Shown one piece after another: positions 47,258 to 54,787 of a DNA stretch of 64,000 bases (positions are counted from its first letter, which is position 1; each line of letters begins with the position of its first letter). Origin of the DNA: Flavobacteriaceae bacterium (lineage in GTDB: Bacteria > Bacteroidota > Bacteroidia > Flavobacteriales > Flavobacteriaceae); the NCBI GenBank assembly GCA_014238425.1, contig JABABD010000040.1:124001-188000 (forward strand), in the 5' to 3' direction. A program made the translations under genes and the position numbers. The notes under the pieces are model-generated. The model worked only from the letters and a program-made list of their open reading frames with translations. It was not told the DNA's origin and did not search any database.

Positions 47258-48058
47258 TCATTTAGAAATAGTTGTGAATTTTATATTTTCTGTCTCCTCG
47301 AGCGGAGTCGAGAGGTTAAAAAGCATATCAGGCTTCCCTATACAGACTTTTTCAACCTTATTATTTACCGCATGAACGCAATTATTGAGCTTAGGCAACA
47401 TACCATCTGCTATAACACCATCATCAATCAAAGTTTGATAGGTTTTGGCATTGATACTCTCAATCACGGAGGCATCATCATTTATATCTTTTAAAACACC
47501 ATTTTTTTCGAAGCAGTAGTACAGTTCCGTTTTATAATCTTTTGCAAACCCTATTGCTAATTCCGAAGCTATTGTATCGGCATTCGTATTAAGCAACTGC
47601 CCTTTCTCATCATGCGTTATAGCGCAAAACACGGGAGTTACATCATTTTTTAGCAGAATATCCAATGTATTAGTATGGACTTTCTCAACATCGCCGACAA
47701 AGCCAAAATCCACATCTTTTACGGGTCGTTTAATTGATACGATACTGTTACCATCAGCACCCGAAAATCCAATAGCATTACAACTATTTGCTTGTAATCT
47801 TGCAACAATCGTTTTACTGATCTTTCCGGCATATACCATCGTGATGATATCTAAAGTATCTGCATCTGTAATACGTCTGCCATTGGTCATTTTTACTTCA
47901 ATAGTCATTTGATTGGCAAGTTTAGTTGCTAACTTTCCGCCACCATGCACCAGAACTTTTGGGCCTTTCAGTTTTGCAAACTCAGAAAGGAACGTATCCA
48001 AAGCAATATCATCGTCAATGATGTTGCCTCCTATTTTTATGATTTTTAGCACTTCCAT
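47258..48058 (-). CDS. argB: N-acetylglutamate (N-acylglutamate) kinase with repeat-encoded C-terminus
   Basis: Phosphorylates the gamma-carboxyl of N-acylglutamate. 266 aa. IIKIGGNIIDD is at the N-terminus, VLVHGGGKLATKLA near residue 36 is the Gly-rich loop, FVGDVEKVHTN near 140, and LLNTNADTIASELAIGF near 170. The last residues, NLSTPLEETENIKFTTISK, are not family-like: they are encoded by a dispersed repeat at 47291-47319, an identical copy of which lies upstream of the gene. The enzyme core is intact, so activity is expected. Confidence 0.93.
   Translation of the reverse strand: MEVLKIIKIGGNIIDDDIALDTFLSEFAKLKGPKVLVHGGGKLATKLANQMTIEVKMTNGRRITDADTLDIITMVYAGKISKTIVARLQANSCNAIGFSGADGNSIVSIKRPVKDVDFGFVGDVEKVHTNTLDILLKNDVTPVFCAITHDEKGQLLNTNADTIASELAIGFAKDYKTELYYCFEKNGVLKDINDDASVIESINAKTYQTLIDDGVIADGMLPKLNNCVHAVNNKVEKVCIGKPDMLFNLSTPLEETENIKFTTISK
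47291..47319. repeat. Dispersed palindrome, family 2, inside the argB 3' end
   Basis: CCTCGAGCGGAGTCGAGAGG (47296-47315) in an identical 29-bp context to 48071-48099. The core GAGCGGAGTCGA recurs at 51.3 and 53.6 kb. It forms the sense codons for NLSTPLEETE of ArgB. Confidence 0.85.
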
Positions 48059-48070
48059 TTTCTATTTATC

Positions 48071-48099
48071 TGTCTCCTCGAGCGGAGTCGAGAGGTTAA
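48071..48099. repeat. Dispersed palindrome, family 2, upstream of argB
   Basis: Same 29-bp sequence as 47291-47319, lying in the 69-nt gap between argF' and argB. The two copies are direct repeats bracketing nearly the whole argB gene. Confidence 0.85.
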
Positions 48100-48127
48100 T
48101 TAGGTCTCGCTTCCGAACTATCAATAA

Positions 48128-49063
48128 TTATAATTGTTCCAAAATTCTTTTCAACACCACTTGCGCAGCATAGGTTCTATTATTTGCTTCTTGGATCACT
48201 AGTGATTGCTCACTATCCAATACTGCATCTTCAACAACGACATTCCGCCTAACAGGCAAACAGTGCATGAATTTTGCGTCTCCTAGTTTCTCTTTGGTCG
48301 TCATCCAACACGTATCTTGGCTCAATATTGTTCCGTAATCTTTATAACTACTCCAATTCTTCACATAGACAAAATCAGCATCTTTCAAAGCGGCTTCTTG
48401 GTCGTTGCTAATAGGAACACCCTTCGTGATGTCTGGATTTAATTCATAGCCTTTTGGATGTGTCATTGAGAAATCAACATCCAGTTTTTGCATCATCTCT
48501 ACAAAAGAATTTGCTACCGCTTGGGGTAATGCCTTTGGATGTGGCGCCCAAGACAACACCACTTTAGGTCTTTCTTTTGCTTTATGCTCCTCAATGGTAA
48601 TAGCATCTGTTAGTGCTTGTAATGGATGCGCCACAGCACTTTCCATATTAATTACGGGAACTGAAGCATATTTAGTAAAGCTATTTAGCACATATTCTGA
48701 CTCATCTTTTTCTTTGTTTTTCAGTGTCGGAAAAGCTCGTACTGCAATCACATCTGCATATTGCGAAATAACTTGTGCGGCATCCTTGATATGTTCGGCT
48801 TTATCCATATTCATGATAGTTCCGTCTTCGAACTCTAGATTCCAAGCATCATTCACATTCAAAATCATGACCTCCATTCCTAAGTTTTTAGCCGCTTTTT
48901 CTGTGCTCAATCGCGTTCTTAAACTCGAATTAAAGAAGAGCATGACTAATGTTTTATGTTTTCCTAAAGCTGAATATTGAAAAGGATCCTTTTTTAATTG
49001 AATCACTTCTTCAATAATCTTGGAAACATTATCTATATCAGATATTTCAGTATACTTTTTCAT
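48128..49063 (-). CDS. argF': N-acyl-L-ornithine carbamoyltransferase (acetyl/succinyl-ornithine type)
   Basis: Carbamoylates an N-acylated ornithine to N-acyl-citrulline. 311 aa. FFNSSLRTRLSTEKA near residue 43 is the variant carbamoyl-phosphate loop (STRT replaced by SLRT), MESAVAHPLQALTDA near 150 replaces the HPxQ motif of ordinary OTCase, and HCLPVRRNVVVEDAVLD near 275 replaces the SMG loop. At the position reported to separate acetyl- (Glu) from succinyl- (Pro) enzymes, this protein has Ala89 in MDKAEH. It overlaps argD by 4 nt. Confidence 0.93.
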   Translation of the reverse strand: MKKYTEISDIDNVSKIIEEVIQLKKDPFQYSALGKHKTLVMLFFNSSLRTRLSTEKAAKNLGMEVMILNVNDAWNLEFEDGTIMNMDKAEHIKDAAQVISQYADVIAVRAFPTLKNKEKDESEYVLNSFTKYASVPVINMESAVAHPLQALTDAITIEEHKAKERPKVVLSWAPHPKALPQAVANSFVEMMQKLDVDFSMTHPKGYELNPDITKGVPISNDQEAALKDADFVYVKNWSSYKDYGTILSQDTCWMTTKEKLGDAKFMHCLPVRRNVVVEDAVLDSEQSLVIQEANNRTYAAQVVLKRILEQL

Positions 49064-50187
49064 ACTAGTTCACTCTTTAATGCTTCAAAAAACACATCAA
49101 AATGTTCTTTTTGAATTGTTAATGGTGGCAATATTCTAAGCAGGTTAGGATTCTTTGAACTTCCCGTAAAAATGTGATGTTTATGAATCAATGTTTTTCG
49201 AAATTCTGCAATTGGGACATCGAATTCTAACCCAAGCATCAGTCCTCTTCCTTTTATGGTTTTAATCTGAGATATCTCTTGAGCCTTTGCAATGAAATAC
49301 TTAGACATAGCGTTAGCATGCTCCATCAAATTTTCATTTTGGATTACATCTATTACGGTCAATGCAGCTATACACGCCAAATGATTTCCTCCAAACGTAG
49401 TTCCTAACAAACCATAAGACGCTTCAATATCTGTATGTATCAAAATACCGCCAATTGGAAATCCATTACCCATACCTTTTGCCATCGAAATAATATCTGG
49501 TGTAATCCCATGTTTTTGAAACGCAAAGAAATCACCTGTTCTACCAAATCCGCATTGGATTTCATCTGCAATCAACAAGGTGTTGAACTGCTTACACAAT
49601 CGTTCCAATCCTTGATAGAACTCCGACGTACCTTCATCAAGTCCACCAATGCCCTGAATCACCTCAACAATCACGGCACAAGTTTCATTCTGTACTAAGT
49701 TCTCTTCTACACCAATTAAATCTCCAAACTCTAAGAATATCACTTCCTGCTGCGCATTAATGGGCGCAGTGATCTTCTGATTATCAGTTGCAGCCACAGC
49801 AGCCGACGTTCGTCCATGAAAGCCATTCTTAAAAGCAATCACTTTCTTTTTACCTGTTTTAAACGACGCTAATTTTAATGCATTCTCATTAGCTTCGGCG
49901 CCCGAATTACATAAGAACAATTTATAGTTCTCACATCCAGAAAGCTGACCCAATTTATCAGCCAATGCTACTTGCAATGGATTCTGGATGGAGTTACTAT
50001 AAAACCCAAGTTTGCTGATTTGATCACTAATATTCTTTACATACTCTGGATGTGAATGCCCAATCGAAATCACCGCATGTCCTCCATAGAGGTCCAGATA
50101 TTTTGTGTCATTTTCATCATAGACGTAGACGTCTTTTCCTTTTACAGGTACGATATCGAACAACGGATATACATCGAAAAGTTTCAT
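49060..50187 (-). CDS. argD: N-acetylornithine (N-acylornithine) aminotransferase
   Basis: 375-aa class III PLP aminotransferase. The PLP lysine is in ISMAKGMGNGFPIGG near residue 232, with LIADEIQCGFGRTG near 203, FLCNSGAEANENALKLA near 90 and NGFHGRTSAAVAATD near 124. It makes N-acylornithine from the semialdehyde supplied by ArgC. Immediately upstream of argF'. Confidence 0.95.
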   Translation of the reverse strand: MKLFDVYPLFDIVPVKGKDVYVYDENDTKYLDLYGGHAVISIGHSHPEYVKNISDQISKLGFYSNSIQNPLQVALADKLGQLSGCENYKLFLCNSGAEANENALKLASFKTGKKKVIAFKNGFHGRTSAAVAATDNQKITAPINAQQEVIFLEFGDLIGVEENLVQNETCAVIVEVIQGIGGLDEGTSEFYQGLERLCKQFNTLLIADEIQCGFGRTGDFFAFQKHGITPDIISMAKGMGNGFPIGGILIHTDIEASYGLLGTTFGGNHLACIAALTVIDVIQNENLMEHANAMSKYFIAKAQEISQIKTIKGRGLMLGLEFDVPIAEFRKTLIHKHHIFTGSSKNPNLLRILPPLTIQKEHFDVFFEALKSELV

Positions 50188-50250
50188 TTATTTTTTTTTG
50201 TAAAATTTTATTTGAATCTATTTAATATCTATAATACTCAAGAAAATTTC

Positions 50251-50357
50251 TTGATTTCGATACACCTTTTTGCAAAAGGCACTCGATCTGACGAAATTTT
50301 TAAAATCGTCAATTCGAGTGGTTTTTTGAGATAATTTCTCAAAAAAATGTATCGAGA
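50251..50357. repeat. Variable-stem palindromic repeat pair B (argD-proC gap)
   Basis: B1 (50251-50293): TTGATTTCGATACA, hairpin CCTTTT-TGC-AAAAGG, CACTCGATCTGACG. B2 (50307-50357): CGTCAATTCGAGTG, 10-bp hairpin TTTTTTGAGA/TCTCAAAAAA, TGTATCGAGAA. Orientation of the halves is opposite to pairs A and C. Confidence 0.85.
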
Positions 50358-50393
50358 ATAGATTTTGAATATTAATAGTACTATTTAAAAGAC

Positions 50394-51194
50394 TCATAAT
50401 TGATCTGTTTTTATACTGTTGATTTTATTAAAAGACGATACCATACCTTGAATTAAGGATGAGCTTAATCCTTTGTGTTCCATTTCATTCAAACCCTCAA
50501 TGGTACAGCCTTTTGGCGTGGTTACTTTATCAATTTCTTGTTCTGGATGATTACCCGTAGTAATCAATAAATTGGCAGCACCATCACAAGTATGCATGGC
50601 CAATTCTTGTGCTTCCTTTGCATCGAATCCTAGTTGAATCGCGGCCTGAGTCGTGGCGCGTATCAATCGCATCCAAAATGCGATACCGCTAGCGCAAACC
50701 ACAGTCGCCGCTTGCATCTGGTTTTCTGGAATGGCAATGGACGTGCCGAGTCTGTTAAAAATGGCTTCGGCGACTTTAATGCGCTCCTGGCCTTTCTCAT
50801 TGCTACAAATACAGGTCATGGATTTGCCTACTGCAATCGCCGTATTTGGCATCGCACGAATCACAAATTGGTCCTCACCTACAATGCTTTCCATTTTGGC
50901 TATAGAAAAACCCGTGATGGTAGAAATCAGCACATGATTTTCAGTTAACAATGACTTGGTATCAATCAAGATTTTCTCCAAATGCGCAGGTTGTACGGCA
51001 AATATTATGATATCTGAGTTCTTTACAGCATCTGCATTATCACTTGTCAACACGACGTTTTTGTAACCTTCAAACTCCTTGATATCATCGAGATGTCGTT
51101 TGGTTAAATACAAGGATGTAATCGCGTCAGTAGTAATCAATCCCTTAGCGATCGATCTTCCTAAATTTCCTGTTCCTATTATGGCTATTTTCAT
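50394..51194 (-). CDS. proC: Pyrroline-5-carboxylate reductase
   Basis: NAD(P)H reduction of pyrroline-5-carboxylate to proline. 266 aa. Rossmann motif IIGTGNLGRSIAKGL is at the N-terminus, IIFAVQPAHLEKIL near residue 65, VIRAMPNTAIAVGKSMT near 112, and VTTPKGCTIEGLNEMEH near 225 (the P5C reductase signature). Its presence between argC and argD puts the proline branch in the arginine cluster. Confidence 0.95.
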   Translation of the reverse strand: MKIAIIGTGNLGRSIAKGLITTDAITSLYLTKRHLDDIKEFEGYKNVVLTSDNADAVKNSDIIIFAVQPAHLEKILIDTKSLLTENHVLISTITGFSIAKMESIVGEDQFVIRAMPNTAIAVGKSMTCICSNEKGQERIKVAEAIFNRLGTSIAIPENQMQAATVVCASGIAFWMRLIRATTQAAIQLGFDAKEAQELAMHTCDGAANLLITTGNHPEQEIDKVTTPKGCTIEGLNEMEHKGLSSSLIQGMVSSFNKINSIKTDQL

Positions 51195-51283
51195 TTTTTC
51201 TTGTCTATTGTGTTAATAATGTAAAATGTGTTCGCATCAGAGATGCTCGGAACATTTGTTCGTTTTTATTGTTTTTTATGTCA

Positions 51284-51374
51284 CCTCGAGCGGAGTCGAG
51301 AGGTCTTTTTGTTTTTAGTTTTATTGTGGATTCCGCATCACACTTCGACTCCGCTCAGTGGGACAGTGCGGAAT
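51284..51374. repeat. Inverted pair of family-2 palindromes, one nested in another palindrome
   Basis: CCTCGAGCGGAGTCGAGAGG (51284-51303) faces CACTTCGACTCCGCTCAGTG (51341-51360). The second lies inside an outer palindrome ATTCCGCA (51330-51337) / TGCGGAAT (51367-51374). A simple version of the outer palindrome without this insert is at 54339-54359. Confidence 0.8.
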
Positions 51375-51381
51375 GACAACA

Positions 51382-52359
51382 CTAGAAATAATTTCCTTTC
51401 AATTGTAATCCTTCCGTTTCATTAAGCCCAAGCATGAGGTTCATATTCTGGACCGCTTGTCCTGAAGCGCCTTTTAGAAGGTTATCTATGGCGCTTGTAA
51501 TCAATAATTTGTTTTCATGTTTATACAAGTGAAGCAAGCATTTATTGATGTTTACCACTTGCTTTAAATGAATCTCTTGGTCCGATATGAATGTAAATGC
51601 CGCATCTTTATAGAAATCATTATAAATTGTTTTTGCTTCTTCGATACTTCCGTCAAACTTGGTATAGATCGTTGCGAAAATCCCTCTAGAGAAATTCCCT
51701 CGATTTGGCATGAAATTGATCTCAGCATCGAAATCAGATTGTAATTGATTCACCGTTTGATGGACTTCTCCTAAATGTTGATGTGTAAAAGCCTTGTAAT
51801 GGGAAAAGTTATTGTCTCTCCATGTAAAATGCGTGGTTTTCGATAATGATGTTCCTGCTCCAGTAGCGCCTGTGACGGCATTGATGTGCACATCATTGTT
51901 CAATAATCCTTTATTTGCCAATGGCAATATGGCCAATTGTAAAGCCGTTGCAAAACAGCCTGGATTCGCTATATGATTTGCCTTTTTAATGGCCTCTCTT
52001 TTCAATTCGGGTAAACCATAGACAAATGTTTTGCCTTGGAATTGTTCATCGGTTTCCAATCTGAAATCATTACTCAAATCAATAATTCGAGTGGTTTCTG
52101 AAAATGCATTGCCCTCCAAAAATGCTTTTGAATTGCCATGTCCTAAACACAGAAATACTACATCTACATGTGGATCAATAGTATCTGAGAAAACAAGCTC
52201 GGTAGATCCTATTAGATCCTGATGAACGGCGTATATCTTATTCCCTGCATTGCTCGTGCTATATATGAACTTGATGTTGACTTGTGAGTGATTCAATAAT
52301 AACCTGATCAATTCTCCTGCGGTATAACCGGCTCCACCTATGATTCCTACTTCTATCAT
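51382..52359 (-). CDS. argC: N-acetyl(acyl)-gamma-glutamyl-phosphate reductase
   Basis: 325 aa. GIIGGAGYTAGELIRLL is the NADP-binding N-terminus, FLCLGHGNSKAFLE near residue 70, and the catalytic cysteine is in KANHIANPGCFATALQLAI near 134; VTGATGAGTSLSKTTHF near 163 follows. It reduces N-acylglutamyl phosphate to the semialdehyde. It overlaps argG by 4 nt. Confidence 0.96.
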   Translation of the reverse strand: MIEVGIIGGAGYTAGELIRLLLNHSQVNIKFIYSTSNAGNKIYAVHQDLIGSTELVFSDTIDPHVDVVFLCLGHGNSKAFLEGNAFSETTRIIDLSNDFRLETDEQFQGKTFVYGLPELKREAIKKANHIANPGCFATALQLAILPLANKGLLNNDVHINAVTGATGAGTSLSKTTHFTWRDNNFSHYKAFTHQHLGEVHQTVNQLQSDFDAEINFMPNRGNFSRGIFATIYTKFDGSIEEAKTIYNDFYKDAAFTFISDQEIHLKQVVNINKCLLHLYKHENKLLITSAIDNLLKGASGQAVQNMNLMLGLNETEGLQLKGNYF

Positions 52360-53555
52360 ACTCTTGAATTTACGTGTTGATAAATTTTGTTCTGATTGCC
52401 GAGAATCTTAATGAACCCTTTAGCTTCTTCAGCTGTCCAGCCTTTATTGTCTTCTCCATAAGATCCAAACTTGGCATTCATTAGATCATGCTCAGATATG
52501 ATCCCATCCAATGAAAAATGGTATGGTCTTAGACTTACAAAAACATTCCCTGAAACCTGTTCTTGACTGCTCTGTAAAAAGGCTTCCATATTTCGCATCA
52601 CTGGATCCAGGTATTGACCTTCATGCAAGTGCATGCCATAGAAGCTCGATAGGTATTCCTTGTGCTGCAACTGCCATTTGGTAAGCGTATGCTTTTCTAA
52701 TAAATGGTGTGCTTTAATAATGATCAAGGCCGCTGCAGCTTCAAAACCAACACGACCTTTAATGCCCACAATTGTATCGCCTACATGAATATCTCTGCCA
52801 ATAGCATAGGCAGATGCCATATCGTTTAGCAATTCAATGTTTTTTTGAGGGACATCCATTTTTCCATTTATAGCGACTAACTCTCCTTTTTTAAAAGTCA
52901 ACATCACTTTTTTCTCATCCCGATAGCTATCGGAATGTACTTTTAACTGAGATGGGTACGCCTCACTTGGCAATGCTTTATCTGAGGTCAAGGTTTCGGC
53001 GCCACCAATACTGGTGCCCCAAAGTCCTTTATTGACTGAATATTTCGCTGTCGCCCAAGACATATCAATACCATTATTTTTTAGGTAATCGATCTCTTCT
53101 TGTCTCGACAGCTTTCCGTCCCTTATTGGTGTAATAATCTCAATCTCTGGCGCCAGCGTCTGAAAGATTATATCGAATCGTACTTGGTCATTTCCTGCAC
53201 CAGTACTACCATGCGCGATGTATTTCGCACCGATACTCTTGGCATATTCAACAATTTCAATGGCTTGAATGATACGCTCTGCACTTACCGATAACGGATA
53301 GGTATTATTCTTCAGTACATTTCCAAACACCAAGTATTTAATGACTTTTTGATAATAAGATTCGACGGCATCGATATTCTTATAAGTAGACACACCCATT
53401 TTGTAAGCATTACTCTCAATATCCTTTATTTCGTCTTTGGTAAATCCGCCTGTATTGACGCTTACGGCATGTACGTCGTAGCCTTCTTTTGAAAGACTGA
53501 CCGCACAATACGAGGTATCTAATCCGCCACTATAGGCAATGACTAATTTTTTCAT
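52356..53555 (-). CDS. argG: Argininosuccinate synthase
   Basis: Joins citrulline and aspartate with ATP. 399 aa. PP-loop IAYSGGLDTSYCAVSL is at the N-terminus, AHGSTGAGNDQVRFD near residue 113, and WGTSIGGAETLTSDKA near 180. Near residues 207-213 the segment SDSYRDEKK is encoded by a 14-bp perfect palindrome (52920-52933) of a type found across Flavobacteria, suggesting a repeat insertion kept in frame in a surface loop. Confidence 0.96.
   Translation of the reverse strand: MKKLVIAYSGGLDTSYCAVSLSKEGYDVHAVSVNTGGFTKDEIKDIESNAYKMGVSTYKNIDAVESYYQKVIKYLVFGNVLKNNTYPLSVSAERIIQAIEIVEYAKSIGAKYIAHGSTGAGNDQVRFDIIFQTLAPEIEIITPIRDGKLSRQEEIDYLKNNGIDMSWATAKYSVNKGLWGTSIGGAETLTSDKALPSEAYPSQLKVHSDSYRDEKKVMLTFKKGELVAINGKMDVPQKNIELLNDMASAYAIGRDIHVGDTIVGIKGRVGFEAAAALIIIKAHHLLEKHTLTKWQLQHKEYLSSFYGMHLHEGQYLDPVMRNMEAFLQSSQEQVSGNVFVSLRPYHFSLDGIISEHDLMNAKFGSYGEDNKGWTAEEAKGFIKILGNQNKIYQHVNSRV
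52920..52933. repeat. Perfect 14-bp palindrome inside argG
   Basis: CCGATAGCTATCGG, encoding part of SDSYRD in ArgG. A near copy (TCCTGATAGCTATCGGGA) is at 53757-53774 inside the next gene of the same cluster, encoding PDSYQD. Confidence 0.8.
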
Positions 53556-53594
53556 GACTTCTTTTCCTTTTTAATTCTGTTCATTGAGCGTGGT

Positions 53595-53675
53595 CATCGA
53601 GCGGAGTCGAGATGTAGCCGAAATGATATCGAAAATCTCATTGTTTTCAATTGGTCACTTCGACTACGCTCAGTG
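53595..53675. repeat. Inverted pair of family-2 palindromes upstream of argG
   Basis: CATCGAGCGGAGTCGAGATG (53595-53614) faces CACTTCGACTACGCTCAGTG (53656-53675) in the gap between the acyltransferase gene and argG. The core GAGCGGAGTCGA is the same as at 47.3, 48.1 and 51.3 kb, while the flanking stem bases differ but still pair. Confidence 0.8.
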
Positions 53676-53683
53676 TCCATATT

Positions 53684-54304
53684 TTACTTCTTTTTAAGGA
53701 ACATGGCTTGCTTGATGCTTTTCAATCGTTGAAAGGCCTTGCTCTTTATTTTTTTGTCCTGATAGCTATCGGGATCCCTTTTTTGTTTTGGATCATACAG
53801 CATGCCGGTGCACAAACACATACTCTGATTGGTTCGTTGCAGTACATCATAGTTCTTACAGGTCTGGCAACCCTTCCAAAAGGTTTGATCGTCTGTTAAC
53901 TCTGAAAAGGTGACTGGCTTGTATCCCAGATCGCTATTCAGTTTCATGACGGCTAGGCCTGTTGTAATACTAAACACCTTGGCTTTTGGGAACTTCTTTC
54001 TGGAATGCTCGAATACCACTTTTTTGATCTGTTTAGCCAAACCTTGACCTCTAAAATCTGGATGCACGATCAGTCCAGAATTGACCACAAATTTGCCATG
54101 ACCCCAAGTTTCGATATAGCAAAATCCTGCAAAGGTGTATCCGTCTAAGGCGATGACGGCATTGCCCTTCTCCATTTTATCAATGATATAACTAGGCGTT
54201 CGTTTGGCAATGCCTGTACCTCGCACCTCAGCGGCCGCTGCAATGGTTTCGCAAATGGCGTTTGCGTATATGCTATGTGATTTGTCTGCAATAACAATTT
54301 GCAT
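53684..54304 (-). CDS. GNAT acyltransferase, probable N-acyl(acetyl/succinyl)glutamate synthase
   Basis: 206 aa. The acyl-CoA-binding motif V-HPDFRGQGLAKQI lies near residues 80-93, after a core strand FCYIETWGHGKFVVNSGLIV. Four cysteines at 146, 149, 163 and 165 (CQTC...CLC) look like a small metal site. Position as first gene of the arginine cluster, with no ArgA or ArgJ in view, makes it the likely first enzyme. From memory, a related Bacteroides protein was proposed as N-succinylglutamate synthase by mutant fitness work. DPDSYQDKK near residue 178 is repeat-encoded. Confidence 0.8.
   Translation of the reverse strand: MQIVIADKSHSIYANAICETIAAAAEVRGTGIAKRTPSYIIDKMEKGNAVIALDGYTFAGFCYIETWGHGKFVVNSGLIVHPDFRGQGLAKQIKKVVFEHSRKKFPKAKVFSITTGLAVMKLNSDLGYKPVTFSELTDDQTFWKGCQTCKNYDVLQRTNQSMCLCTGMLYDPKQKRDPDSYQDKKIKSKAFQRLKSIKQAMFLKKK
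53757..53774. repeat. Palindrome inside the GNAT acyltransferase gene
   Basis: TCCTGATAGCTATCGGGA, palindromic with one T-G mismatch pair, related to the one in argG. It lies in the C-terminal coding region, encoding PDSYQD. Confidence 0.75.
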
Positions 54305-54787
54305 TGATAATTGGTTTTAATTGTTGTTGATATTATGGATTCCGCATCGCGTGCGGAATGACAAAAATTTATAATGTTATTTTGAAAGGGAACCGGACTC
54401 ACCTAAGCTCCATAAATAGATACATACCCTTACGGGCGACGCGGAAAAAAGCGGCGTACAGGAAGATTGTTATCTGGAGTGATAACTAAGCTTTGAGAAT
54501 ATAATTTGAAATTTAAATGGTACACGATAAAAAAATAAAAATAGTAATGAGTTCTGGCTAATAATAGGTATTAGCGGCGGCGCTTCAAGTTGAAGCTTGT
54601 GGGTCTGGGAACTCTATTTTTATGTGTCAGTGTAAACATTGGGTCAAACCTACAACTAAAAACCTTAGGTTGTATACCTAAATGTCGTATTTATAGCATT
54701 TTTGTGAATTTGTGAATTTTTGGGTGGGGAAATTTGGGATATTGTAACAGTTCTAGCTGTTCGAATAAAATAAGTGATGCAATATTA
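54305..54787. other. 483-bp gene-free region between the arg cluster and the accessory island
   Basis: No supported gene. From left to right it holds a simple palindrome ATTCCGCA/TGCGGAAT (54339-54359); a locally GC-rich block 54388-54486 with small hairpins (CCC-TTAC-GGG, GTTATC-TGGAGT-GATAAC); a branched stem-loop at 54534-54623 with a T-run on its minus-strand side; and a TAGGTTTG box at 54652-54645 on the minus strand that could be a promoter -7 element. It may be the long leader of the arginine cluster, a terminator for the cassette, or a small RNA gene. Confidence 0.5.
54534..54623 (-). ncRNA. Candidate branched structured RNA or complex terminator
   Basis: On the minus strand ATAAAAATAGAGTTC pairs over 15 bp with GAACT...CTATTTTTAT (interrupted by a 5-nt bulge). 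The closed region contains two further hairpins, GCTTC-AACTT-GAAGC and GCTAATA-CCTAT-TATTAGC. A run TTTTTTT follows the 3' arm. An upstream TAGGTTTG box (54652-54645) would give a transcript of about 110 nt. It did not match tRNA, tmRNA, RNase P or riboswitch patterns I know. Confidence 0.4.

Noticed and set aside
47291..53675. Possible CRISPR array from the recurring palindromes at 47-54 kb
   Set aside because: Copies are irregularly spaced over kilobases, alternate in orientation and have no spacer-repeat pattern or cas genes.
54145..54402. 85-codon minus-strand frame overlapping the acyltransferase start
   Set aside because: Its N-terminal part is a translation of the ATTCCGCA palindrome and the rest is an alternate frame of the real gene.
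54534..54623. tRNA, tmRNA, RNase P RNA or integron attC at the structured region
   Set aside because: No T-loop GTTCRA motif, no tag-peptide frame, no RNase P conserved blocks and no attC core sites could be found.
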